Source: Alexandriicola marinus (GTDB lineage: Bacteria; Pseudomonadota; Alphaproteobacteria; Rhodobacterales; Rhodobacteraceae). From it: a stretch of DNA of 64,000 nt. Shown here one piece after another: positions 56,289 through 64,000 of the stretch (positions within the stretch are counted from its first letter, which is position 1; each line of letters opens with the position of its first letter). The notes below the pieces were generated by a model. That model saw only the letters and a program-made list of their open reading frames with translations. It ran no database searches and was not told where the DNA came from. The translations under genes and the position numbers were made by a program. The stretch covers positions 372,001 to 436,000 of the forward strand of contig NZ_RBVZ01000001.1 in assembly GCF_004000435.1 (NCBI RefSeq). The letters run 5' to 3'.

Positions 56289-56317
56289 TTGACCCTCACG
56301 GCTGCCGATTGTAAGTG
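56289..56317 (+). promoter_or_regulatory. Candidate nuoA promoter
   Basis: TTGACC at 56289-56294 and TAAGTG at 56312-56317 are separated by 17 bases, about 60 bases upstream of the nuoA GTG. The -35 is good, the -10 weak. This is a plausible sigma-70 promoter seen by eye, no more. Confidence 0.3.
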
Positions 56318-56377
56318 TCGGTCAATCTCCCGCAATGTGTCGGGATAGGGTGCCTTCTTCAGGGAAAGGGTCGTTTC

Positions 56378-56743
56378 GTGGACGGACTTCTTCGGGAATA
56401 TCTGCCGATCATCGTCTTTCTGGGCGTGGCAATCGCGCTCGGAGCTGTTTTCCTGCTTGCCGCGCTGATCGTTGCGGTGCGCAATCCCGATCCGGAGAAG
56501 GTTTCTGCCTATGAATGCGGGTTCAACGCATTCGATGACGCCCGGATGAAATTCGACGTGCGATTCTACCTTGTCTCGATCCTGTTCATCATCTTCGACC
56601 TCGAGGTGGCGTTCCTGTTCCCCTGGGCTGTGGCCTTTGGCGAGATGTCGATGGTGGGTTTCTGGTCGATGATGGTGTTCCTCGCGGTCCTGACGATCGG
56701 CTTTGCCTATGAATGGAAAAAGGGCGCGCTCGAGTGGGAGTGA
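56378..56743 (+). CDS. nuoA: NADH-quinone oxidoreductase subunit A
   Basis: A 121-residue membrane subunit of complex I. The GTG start at 56378 follows AAAGGG with good spacing and gives [14 protein letters not shown]. The conserved region [41 protein letters not shown] is typical; three helices are visible. Length is standard. The gene is followed at once by a strong terminator, so it is transcribed apart from nuoB-D. Confidence 0.95.
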   Translation: MDGLLREYLPIIVFLGVAIALGAVFLLAALIVAVRNPDPEKVSAYECGFNAFDDARMKFDVRFYLVSILFIIFDLEVAFLFPWAVAFGEMSMVGFWSMMVFLAVLTIGFAYEWKKGALEWE

Positions 56744-56804
56744 CATTCGGCGCGATTGGCCGGGTGCGCTGAACGCTGACACCGCCGTCTGATCGGACAC
56801 GATA

Positions 56805-56838
56805 AAAGGCCGCAGCGAACTGCGGCCTTTCGTTTTTT
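56805..56838 (+). terminator. Strong intrinsic terminator after nuoA
   Basis: An 11-bp perfect stem (56805-56815 with 56820-56830) around a CGAA tetraloop is followed by six T at 56833-56838, 61 bases after the nuoA stop. On the opposite strand AAAA follows the VPLPA-CTERM gene, so it may end both transcripts. It isolates nuoA from the rest of the operon. Confidence 0.9.
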
Positions 56839-56869
56839 CGGCACCGTGTCCGGTGCGTCCCGGTTGCCG

Positions 56870-57502
56870 TCAGGCTCCGCGTCGACGCAGGAGAGCAAGG
56901 CCACCGAGACCTGCCAGGAGCAACGGCAACCCCGCGGGGAGAGGAATTGGCGATACGCCCTTGGCAGTGAAGGACAGGTCATCGAGGGCATAGTCGTTGC
57001 CGAGGAACGCGGTAGAGACCTGAAGAAGCGAGATCGTGATGCTCGTGTTCGCGCCCGAAAACCACGTGAACCCGAAGTTTTCCCAGACGCTCGATGTGGT
57101 GGTTGAAACCGATCCGAGGTTGTCCGTGCCGATCTCGAGCGCGATCGTGTTGGCGCTGCCAAAGAGACCGGCGATCCAGCCTGAGAATTCGTATTCGGTA
57201 TTCGCCACGACGTTGACCGTTTGCGACCAAACGACGGCTCCGGCTGTGGTTCCGCCATTGATTGCCATCATGTTGCCCGACCCGCTTGTGTGATCGGAGA
57301 GGTTGGCGAAAGCCCCGTTCCAACTGCTGGCCAGTGTGGTTATCGCATACTCACCTGCGGTGCCGTTGCTGGCCGTCTCGACATAGTCCGAGGTGAACCC
57401 GACAGCCCCGCTCTCGAAGTCACCATTGATCAGTACAGAAGCAGCATTTGCCGCTGCTCCCGTCATCGAAAGCAGAGCCGCCAAGGCAATAGCTTTGTTC
57501 AT
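56870..57502 (-). CDS. VPLPA-CTERM-type exported protein
   Basis: A 210-residue exported protein. A Sec signal (MNKAIALAALLSMTGAAANA) is followed by a beta-rich extracellular domain (LINGDFESG, SGNMMAINGGTTAGAVVW) and the C-terminal sorting signal IPLPAGLPLLLAGLGG then LALLRRRGA. VPLPA/PEP-CTERM proteins are processed by exosortases in the envelope and often occur in biofilm matrix; no exosortase is in the window. The start at 57502 has GGGGG upstream. The gene lies inverted between nuoA and nuoB. Confidence 0.88.
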   Translation of the reverse strand: MNKAIALAALLSMTGAAANAASVLINGDFESGAVGFTSDYVETASNGTAGEYAITTLASSWNGAFANLSDHTSGSGNMMAINGGTTAGAVVWSQTVNVVANTEYEFSGWIAGLFGSANTIALEIGTDNLGSVSTTTSSVWENFGFTWFSGANTSITISLLQVSTAFLGNDYALDDLSFTAKGVSPIPLPAGLPLLLAGLGGLALLRRRGA

Positions 57503-57690
57503 TCGAAACCCCCACCGGTTGAAATATCTCCTTATTGCCCTGAAATCTGGCAGACTGGTTCCAGCCCGGGGAAGGGATTTCTGCACAGGTTTTCGAAACG
57601 CAAAGCCGGGGTTATGGCCGATTGCGAAAAACACCGGCGGATCTCCGATCAAAATTTTTCGAATTGAAAATCCGGGCGCAGGGCGCGTTT

Positions 57691-58314
57691 TCAGGTTTTC
57701 CAGGCAGACTGGTCGTTCGAAGGCTCGGGCAGGGCCCGATACGAGGCAATGATTCGGTCGATGGACCGGCGCGCGATATGCTTGTGATCCTCCGACAATC
57801 CCAGCGTGGCCACCATTTTCCAATGGCCGTACATGATCGTCACGAACAGGTAGGAAATCTCGGCGCAGCTGGCCATGGGGATGTCGGGGTAGCAGCTCCG
57901 GATTTCGTGCGTCAGCGTCAGTCCCAGCAGGGAGTATTGGCCGCGCAGGTTGTCCCGGATCGGGGCAGAACCCGCCGCGAGGCTGAAGAGCGCGTCATAG
58001 GCCTGATCATCCCGGGGCTTGGCCTGCCCCTCGAGAAGATCGAAGTAGAAATCGAAAAAGACCTTCAGCCGATCCGGCCCGCTGATCCCGGCCAATCCGT
58101 TCGTCAGCGCCTCGCGATAGGTTTCGGCCAGTCTGTCGGCCAATGCGAGCATCAGATCGTCCGGTTCCGGAAAGTAATAGCGCACAAGTTGCCGGGACAC
58201 ATTGGCCCCGCTTGCAATCCTGTCATATGAAAGCGTCGCCAGACCTTCCCGAAGCAGAACGGCAAAGGCGCCTTCGATTATTTCGGCGGATTTCGTGGAC
58301 TTTTCATTAGGCAT
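57691..58314 (-). CDS. TetR-family transcriptional regulator
   Basis: A 207-residue regulator. The N-terminal helix-turn-helix is seen in SAEIIEGAFAVLLREGLATLSYDRIA then SGANVSRQLVRYYF, the DNA-binding part of the family. The C-terminal ligand domain is helical and not informative. The start at 58314 gives MPNEKSTKS; a longer upstream frame is unlikely. It diverges from nuoB across 164 bases and lies upstream of the VPLPA gene on the same strand, so it could control either. Confidence 0.9.
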   Translation of the reverse strand: MPNEKSTKSAEIIEGAFAVLLREGLATLSYDRIASGANVSRQLVRYYFPEPDDLMLALADRLAETYREALTNGLAGISGPDRLKVFFDFYFDLLEGQAKPRDDQAYDALFSLAAGSAPIRDNLRGQYSLLGLTLTHEIRSCYPDIPMASCAEISYLFVTIMYGHWKMVATLGLSEDHKHIARRSIDRIIASYRALPEPSNDQSAWKT

Positions 58315-58427
58315 GACCGGCTCACGTAACCTACACTGAATGTGTCTCAGCCTAGCGGCGGTTTTGTCGCTCTGACAAGCCACCTGCGATGCCGCGACGC
58401 GTTGACGGGCCTAGGCTGGCGGGATAG

Positions 58428-59012
<585 letters not shown>

Positions 59013-59064
59013 TCACATTCCGGGGCGCGCTCGCGCCTCCCAGTCACCGATAGGTCCGTCCGAC

Positions 59065-59673
59065 ATGACAGAAGCGCTTAACGAACTTGGCCAGCACCTG
59101 GAACTCAAGCGGCCCGATTGCGTGCTGAGCTGGGAGATCGCGAATGACGAGCTGAACGTCACCGTCGCGCCGTCCTCGCTGGTGGGCTTCGTCGAGTTTC
59201 TCAAGATGGATGCGACGTGCCGGTTCTCGAGCCTCGTGGACATCACGGCGGTTGATTATCCGGGCCGGGGCAAGCGGTTCGACGTCGTCTATCACTTCCT
59301 GTCGATGTACCAGAACCAGCGCATTCGCCTGCGCGTCCAGATCCGCGAGGACGAGATGCTGCCGTCGATCATTGAGGTGCATCCCAGTGCCAACTGGTTC
59401 GAACGCGAAGTCTTCGACATGTTCGGCATCCTGTTTTCCGGCCACCCCGACCTGCGCCGTATCCTCACCGACTACGGCTTTCGCGGCTATCCGCTGCGCA
59501 AGGATTTCCCGACCACGGGCTATACCGAAGTGCGCTATGACGAGGTGCAGAAGCGCGTTGTCTACGAGCCGGTGAAGCTGGTTCAGGAATACCGGCAGTT
59601 CGATTTCCTCAGCCCTTGGGAAGGCGCCAAATACGTCATGCCCGGAGACGAGAAGGCGGAGAAGGCCGAGTGA
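59065..59673 (+). CDS. nuoC: NADH-quinone oxidoreductase subunit C
   Basis: A 202-residue peripheral-arm subunit (30 kDa type). [46 protein letters not shown] and [19 protein letters not shown] are conserved. It is a separate gene, not fused to nuoD. It starts 52 bases after nuoB and ends 42 bases before the sulfotransferase. Confidence 0.97.
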   Translation: MTEALNELGQHLELKRPDCVLSWEIANDELNVTVAPSSLVGFVEFLKMDATCRFSSLVDITAVDYPGRGKRFDVVYHFLSMYQNQRIRLRVQIREDEMLPSIIEVHPSANWFEREVFDMFGILFSGHPDLRRILTDYGFRGYPLRKDFPTTGYTEVRYDEVQKRVVYEPVKLVQEYRQFDFLSPWEGAKYVMPGDEKAEKAE

Positions 59674-59715
59674 GCGAGCGCGTCGGCATATCGTGCCCGC
59701 CTTGTGGGGTGGGTG

Positions 59716-60546
59716 ATGTCTGATCGCATCGTTTTCGGCGTCGGCGCGACAAAGGCGGGCACGTCCTGGCTCTGGGAATGCCTGGCGTCCCATCCGGAGG
59801 TGGGCGCGCGCGCAGTGAAGGAATTGCATTACTTCGACACCGACGACACCGGCGATCAGGCCCGTCAGCTGGCGGGTTTTTCCCGGGCGCGGGCGCGGCT
59901 GGTCGCCAATAATGCGGCCCCCCGCCGGATCGGGGACCTCGATCGCCTGTGCGAGGTGATCGCGGGTAACAGGGAAGGCGACGCGGCCTACCGCGCATTC
60001 GTTTCGGGCGACGGTGTCGCGCTTGACGTGACCCCGTCCTACGGCTTGCTGCCCGTGTCCGCCTATGCGCGGATGATTGCCGGCTTTCCCGGTGCGCGGT
60101 TCATCTATCTCGTGCGCGACCCGGTGGAGCGGCTGTGGTCGCATATCCGCATGGAAGTCTCGCGCCGGATGAAGCCCGAGGCCGATTTCGATGCCCGGAC
60201 CCGCGGCATGCTGCGCCGGATCGTCGATGACGCAGGCGAGCCGCAGATCACGACGCGGGGCGATTATGCCGATGCGATCACGCGGCTGACGCAGGCCGTG
60301 CCGCGCGCCCGGCTCAGCGTTCTGGTCAGCGAAGAGATGACGGCCGAGACCGTCTGCCGCGCCGCGGGGCTGGAGCCCCATCCGGCGGCGAAGGAGCGGG
60401 CCCACGAGGGTCGCCCCGCCGAAATGAAGGACGGTCTGCGCAGGCGCGCGGCCCGGTTCCTGCTCGATCAATACAGGTTCATGGCCGAGTTTCTCGGCCG
60501 TATCCCCGCCGCGTGGCGGGCCAACTACGAAAGGGCGATCGCATGA
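59716..60546 (+). CDS. Sulfotransferase, inserted between nuoC and nuoD
   Basis: A 276-residue sulfotransferase. The 5'-phosphosulfate loop is [16 protein letters not shown] near the N-terminus and the 3'-phosphate block is [15 protein letters not shown] near residue 130, the two classical PAPS-binding motifs. Its TGA overlaps the nuoD ATG (ATGA), so nuoD is coupled to it. Bacterial homologs sulfate glycans or other small targets; the acceptor is unknown. Its place inside complex I genes is odd. Confidence 0.85.
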   Translation: MSDRIVFGVGATKAGTSWLWECLASHPEVGARAVKELHYFDTDDTGDQARQLAGFSRARARLVANNAAPRRIGDLDRLCEVIAGNREGDAAYRAFVSGDGVALDVTPSYGLLPVSAYARMIAGFPGARFIYLVRDPVERLWSHIRMEVSRRMKPEADFDARTRGMLRRIVDDAGEPQITTRGDYADAITRLTQAVPRARLSVLVSEEMTAETVCRAAGLEPHPAAKERAHEGRPAEMKDGLRRRAARFLLDQYRFMAEFLGRIPAAWRANYERAIA

Positions 60547-61790
60547 TGGACGGAAGCAATATCCGGACCGACCGCTACGATGACGGGTCGACCGACGCCG
60601 CGACGGGCGAACAGCAGATTCGCAACTTCAACATCAACTTCGGCCCGCAGCATCCTGCGGCCCACGGCGTGTTGCGCCTTGTCCTCGAGCTTGACGGCGA
60701 GATCGTGGAACGCTGCGATCCGCATATCGGCCTGCTGCATCGCGGCACGGAAAAGCTGATGGAAAGCCGGACCTATCTTCAGAACCTGCCATATTTCGAC
60801 AGGCTCGATTACGTGGCCCCGATGAACCAGGAACATGCCTGGTGCCTTGCCATCGAAAAGCTGACCGGCACCGAGGTGCCGCGCCGCGCCTCGCTGATCC
60901 GGGTTCTGTATTCCGAAATCGGCCGTGTCCTGAACCACCTTCTCAACGTCACGACGCAGGCGATGGACGTGGGCGCGCTGACCCCGCCGCTCTGGGGCTT
61001 CGAGGAACGTGAGAAGCTGATGATCTTCTACGAACGGGCCTGCGGCGCGCGGCTTCACGCGGCCTATTTCCGCCCCGGCGGCGTCCATCAGGACCTGCCG
61101 CCCGAATTGCTTGACGATATCGAGACTTGGGCACACGAATTCCCGGCCGTGCTTGACGATATCGACGGTCTTCTGACCGAGAACCGCATTTTCAAGCAGC
61201 GCAACGTCGATATCGGTGTTGTCACCGAGGACGAGATCCTCGACTGGGGCTTTTCCGGCGTGATGGTGCGCGGATCGGGCCTCGCCTGGGATCTGCGCCG
61301 TGCGCAGCCCTACGAATGCTATGACGAGTTCGATTTCATGGTGCCCGTGGGCAAGAACGGCGACTGCTTCGACCGCTATCTCGTCCGCATGGCGGAGATG
61401 CGGGAATCGACCAAGATCATCCTGCAAGCCATTGAAAAACTGCGGATGCCCGAAAATCAGGGCGACGTAATGGCGCGCGGCAAGATGGCCCCGCCCAAGC
61501 GCGGCGAGATGAAGACCTCGATGGAAGCGCTGATCCATCACTTCAAGCTTTATACCGAGGGCTTCCACGTCCCGGAGGGCGAAGTCTATGCCGCCGTCGA
61601 AGCGCCCAAGGGCGAATTCGGCGTCTACCTCGTGGCTGACGGCAGCAACAAACCCTACCGGGCCAAACTGCGCGCACCGGGATATCTGCACCTGCAGGCC
61701 ATGGATCACATCGCCTCGGGCCATCAGCTGGCCGACGTGGCCGCGATCATCGGCACGATGGACGTCGTTTTCGGCGAAATCGACAGGTGA
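60543..61790 (+). CDS. nuoD: NADH-quinone oxidoreductase subunit D
   Basis: A 415-residue complex I subunit (49 kDa type) forming part of the quinone site. [79 protein letters not shown] and [20 protein letters not shown] are conserved blocks. ATG 60543 overlaps the sulfotransferase stop. The stop overlaps the next start as GTGA. Confidence 0.98.
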   Translation: MMDGSNIRTDRYDDGSTDAATGEQQIRNFNINFGPQHPAAHGVLRLVLELDGEIVERCDPHIGLLHRGTEKLMESRTYLQNLPYFDRLDYVAPMNQEHAWCLAIEKLTGTEVPRRASLIRVLYSEIGRVLNHLLNVTTQAMDVGALTPPLWGFEEREKLMIFYERACGARLHAAYFRPGGVHQDLPPELLDDIETWAHEFPAVLDDIDGLLTENRIFKQRNVDIGVVTEDEILDWGFSGVMVRGSGLAWDLRRAQPYECYDEFDFMVPVGKNGDCFDRYLVRMAEMRESTKIILQAIEKLRMPENQGDVMARGKMAPPKRGEMKTSMEALIHHFKLYTEGFHVPEGEVYAAVEAPKGEFGVYLVADGSNKPYRAKLRAPGYLHLQAMDHIASGHQLADVAAIIGTMDVVFGEIDR

Positions 61791-62251
61791 AGCACTTTGC
61801 AATTGTCCTTGCGGGGACGATTGCGTTGGCGGCCTGTGAAACGGAACAGGCCGCACCCACGGGTGTCATCATCGCACCAGGTGCCGCGGAGGCGGAGTTC
61901 CTCGTTGCTCGGCCCGACGCCGTGCCGTTATCGGAGCTCAGCCCCGAGGGCGCCGAGATCATGCGCGCCTTCCTCGAGACGCCGCGCAATTCCTATGGCG
62001 CGCTCCTCGCCTATGCCGCACTCGGGTTCGATTGCGGGCGGTTTCCCGTGAACCAGCAGACCTTGCCGGATTTCGAACGATTTGTCGGCCGGTCGCTGTT
62101 GCGGGCCAACGGGATGCCGGATGAAGATATCCCGCTGGTGGCCGATCGCGTGGGCTTCGACGTGGTTTCCCTTGGCATATCGCAGCTTCCGGACGATGAT
62201 TTCGTTTATGATGGTGCGGGGAATCTGATCGGTCTCGCCCGTTGTGCCTGA
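61787..62251 (+). CDS. Lipoprotein downstream of nuoD, unknown function
   Basis: A 154-residue lipoprotein. The GTG start overlaps the nuoD stop (GTGA), giving [20 protein letters not shown] with a lipobox around LAACE. Two more cysteines sit at residues 83 and 153, 70 apart, in a helix-rich domain ([22 protein letters not shown] end). The cysteine spacing differs from the modules in the next two genes, so I do not place it in that family. Coupling to nuoD implies coordinated expression with complex I. Confidence 0.75.
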   Translation: MKHFAIVLAGTIALAACETEQAAPTGVIIAPGAAEAEFLVARPDAVPLSELSPEGAEIMRAFLETPRNSYGALLAYAALGFDCGRFPVNQQTLPDFERFVGRSLLRANGMPDEDIPLVADRVGFDVVSLGISQLPDDDFVYDGAGNLIGLARCA

Positions 62252-62273
62252 TTGTGCCTGATGGAGTCGCCCT

Positions 62274-63449
62274 ATGATCAAGTTCTTTTCCCACGCATCC
62301 CGGATCGCCGGCCTGAGCATTCTTGCGATGCCCGCCGCGGCTGAAATCGCCCCCGCCGACATGGCGGGCCTTCTGCGCGAGGCCGAGTGTCGCGTTGACG
62401 CGGCCAGCCTCCAGTCGATTGCCGAAGACAGGGGCCTTGATGCGGACGAGGTGCAGGACGCGGTTCAGAATCTCTTTGCTCTCGGGGCTTCGCGGGTGGC
62501 CGAAGATGGCGCGGTCGAGCTGGCCCCGGCCTATTGCGGGCTGTTCGCGGCAGACACGGTCGAGGAGGTCCTGATCGCGGGGCTGCGTCTGAACGGATGC
62601 CGGATGGGCGAATCCACGGCCGAAGGCCTGCTGGCGCCGCTGGGGCTTGACCGGACGAACACGACGCCCGCAGTCGAGGCGCTGGTTGCGCGCGGCGATG
62701 CCCAGCTGATTGACGACTCCATTCTGATCCTGTCGCCCGAAGTCTGTGACGGGGCAGGGACGGAGGCCGGCGTCGATCCGGGCTCCGACATTCTGGCGAC
62801 GATCCTCGATCTCGCGGGGGCCAATGGCTGTCGGATCACGGAAGAGGTCGCCGAAACGGGCTTTGCCGCCGCGGGCATCAGTATCTCCGAGGCCGAAGAG
62901 GTCGCCGAAGAGATGATCGCCGCGGGCCAGGCGCGGTTCATGTCCGATGTGTTCGAGATCTTGCCGCCGCTTTGCATCGCGGCCGAGGGCACGGCGCCGC
63001 CGCCGCCCGCATCCTCCGATCTCGTGGCGATGCGCAACCCCGACTGGCCCGCGTTCCTCGCGCTGTTCTCGGGCTATGGCTGCGCCATGACATATGAACA
63101 GGCCGTGATGATGGGGCCTGAATTCGGGCTTGATATCCGGGCCGCCGACGAACTGGCCGATCAGCTGATGGATGCGGGCCTTGCCTCTGAAGGGGGCGAT
63201 TTCCTGATCCTCGATCCGTCTGTCTGCGCCCCCGGGCCCGAGAGTGCTCTGAACAGCCTCAAACTGGATCTCATGATCGAAATGGTTGCCCGGGATTGCA
63301 CGGCCTCTCTGCTCGATCTGACCCAATGGGCGGCCGAGACGGGTGACGACCGGATGCTGGCGCAACGGGCGATTTCGGCGCTGTTGCGCGAAGACCGGCT
63401 CGTGCAGGACAGCCTCGCCCTTGTGCTGGACCATCCGGACTGCCGATAG
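62274..63449 (+). CDS. Exported protein of five two-cysteine modules
   Basis: A 391-residue protein with a signal peptide (cleavage near AAAE). All ten cysteines form five pairs: 39/88, 109/158, 186/234, 270/318 and 342/390. Each pair is 48-49 residues apart and the modules recur every 70-84 residues. Each module reads roughly as: Cys, a helical stretch, Gly-Leu/Ile, an acidic/Ala-rich helix with Leu and Gly, then Leu-x-Pro and Cys. A short Pro run lies in APPPPPASS near 241. Disulfides within each module are plausible in the periplasm. I do not recognise a family. The next gene has one copy of the same module. Confidence 0.8.
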   Translation: MIKFFSHASRIAGLSILAMPAAAEIAPADMAGLLREAECRVDAASLQSIAEDRGLDADEVQDAVQNLFALGASRVAEDGAVELAPAYCGLFAADTVEEVLIAGLRLNGCRMGESTAEGLLAPLGLDRTNTTPAVEALVARGDAQLIDDSILILSPEVCDGAGTEAGVDPGSDILATILDLAGANGCRITEEVAETGFAAAGISISEAEEVAEEMIAAGQARFMSDVFEILPPLCIAAEGTAPPPPASSDLVAMRNPDWPAFLALFSGYGCAMTYEQAVMMGPEFGLDIRAADELADQLMDAGLASEGGDFLILDPSVCAPGPESALNSLKLDLMIEMVARDCTASLLDLTQWAAETGDDRMLAQRAISALLREDRLVQDSLALVLDHPDCR

Positions 63450-63543
63450 CTGCGACCAAATCCGGTCTGGCACCTGCCGGCTGGCATGGTATCAAGGAAA
63501 CGTCCGGGCGGAGACGCCCGCAACGCGACCGAAAGAGTTCAAG

Positions 63544-63879
63544 ATGACCCTGTTTCGTACCTCCGGAATCCCGTTTCTCTTTGCCGCCATCGCGCTTGCA
63601 GGCTGCACGTCGCTGTCTCCGGAAGACATCGTTGTCGGCCCGGGCGAGGTGGCAAATCCGGCCCCCGTGGTCGAACCCGATCCGCCCGAGGTGCGCCTTG
63701 TCTCCGCGATCGAGGAGCAGGGCTGCGTCCTGACCGCCGCCAATGTCGAAACCATCCTGCTGGCCGCCAGCCTTACACAGGCCGAACTGGCCGAGATCAC
63801 GCCGCGTCTGGCTGATGCGGGCCGGGTCGAGGTCGTGGGCAGCGGGGCAATCCGCGTCAACACCGAGGCCTGCGCATGA
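63544..63879 (+). CDS. Lipoprotein with a single two-cysteine module
   Basis: A 111-residue lipoprotein. The signal with lipobox LAGCTSL gives acylated Cys21. The mature part has a Pro/Val/Glu-rich linker and then one module with Cys61 and Cys110, 49 residues apart, matching the spacing in the upstream five-module protein. SAIEEQGCVLTAANVETILL aligns with the start of those modules, and GAIRVNTEAC with their end. The ATG follows a GAAAGAG site. Its TGA overlaps the next ATG. Confidence 0.8.
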   Translation: MTLFRTSGIPFLFAAIALAGCTSLSPEDIVVGPGEVANPAPVVEPDPPEVRLVSAIEEQGCVLTAANVETILLAASLTQAELAEITPRLADAGRVEVVGSGAIRVNTEACA

Positions 63880-63998
63880 TCGCGATCTTCGGGATCGTGC
63901 CCGGACTGCTTGTCATGACCGGCTTTGGGCTTCATACGGTGCCCCTGATCGTCCTGATTGGCGCGACTGGCGCCGCAATTCTAACCGGAACGTCCTGA
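63876..63998 (+). CDS. 40-residue hydrophobic microprotein in the complex I operon
   Basis: ATG 63876 overlaps the stop of the previous gene (ATGA) and opens a 40-codon frame ending in TGA at 63996-63998. That TGA shares one base with an ATG at 63998-64000, the probable start of the next gene, likely nuoE. The peptide is almost wholly hydrophobic (MIAIFGIVPGLLVMTGFGLH and VPLIVLIGATGAAILTG), enough for one membrane span or a hairpin. Coupling on both sides argues for a real gene. No family is recognised. Confidence 0.7.
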   Translation: MIAIFGIVPGLLVMTGFGLHTVPLIVLIGATGAAILTGTS

Positions 63999-64000
63999 TG

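Noticed and set aside
58333-58345. TetR operator ACAC-N5-GTGT in the gap before nuoB
   Set aside because: Only four bases pair on each side, expected by chance in a 164-base gap.

Overview
The window is chromosomal DNA from an aerobic, high-GC alphaproteobacterium. The best fit is the roseobacter/Rhodobacterales group. The evidence is the gene set: a giant RTX protein ending in a Hint domain, a VPLPA-type C-terminal sorting signal, DUF427, DUF2256 and DUF3422 proteins, a CobS/CobT cobaltochelatase pair near a J-domain protein and BolA, malate synthase G, PntAB, and a complex I operon carrying extra reading frames. I saw no phage, insertion sequence, tRNA, rRNA or CRISPR array.

Layout. 1-4.8 kb: end of a ClC channel gene, DUF427, aminopeptidase P, polyphosphate kinase 2, a methyltransferase. 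4.8-13.7 kb: cobT, cobS, J-domain protein and bolA, interleaved with unusual genes (an exostosin-like protein with a tiny upstream ORF, a DCC thiol protein divergent from a gamma-carboxylase-like membrane protein, a four-helix membrane protein). 13.7-25.2 kb: housekeeping genes (gatB, lytic transglycosylase, PlsC-type acyltransferase, pepN, glcB), a cytochrome P450 and a class I amidotransferase. 25.2-32.5 kb: one 2,430-residue RTX-Hint protein with a VHL-beta-like insert. 32.5-44.6 kb: a methyltransferase-like membrane protein, pntAB with a strong terminator, small membrane proteins, a pseudouridine synthase, a PLP ornithine decarboxylase preceded by a candidate leader peptide, DUF3422, and an argE/FAD oxidoreductase/M20 run. 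44.6-48.5 kb: tightly packed moaA-waaA-pyruvyltransferase-GT29, a probable lipopolysaccharide-core module. 48.6-56.2 kb: a lipoprotein, alkD-like repair, glmU-glmS, gph, a DegT aminotransferase, a thermonuclease-like protein. 56.3-64 kb: complex I genes nuoA, nuoB, nuoC, nuoD, broken up by other genes.

The most unusual part is the complex I region. nuoA is cut off from nuoB by a strong terminator and two inverted genes (a VPLPA-CTERM protein and a TetR regulator). A sulfotransferase lies between nuoC and nuoD and is coupled to nuoD. After nuoD come a lipoprotein, an exported protein made of five repeats each with a cysteine pair 48-49 residues apart, a lipoprotein with one copy of the same module, and a 40-residue hydrophobic microprotein. 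The microprotein is start-stop coupled on both sides, and its stop overlaps the ATG that ends the window. This set looks like an undescribed envelope accessory to complex I.

Other items worth attention are the 50-codon ORF whose stop lies in the ribosome binding site of the decarboxylase gene, the waaA/pyruvyltransferase/GT29 operon, and the VHL-like domain inside the RTX protein. Functions come from motif recognition by eye; no database search was run.
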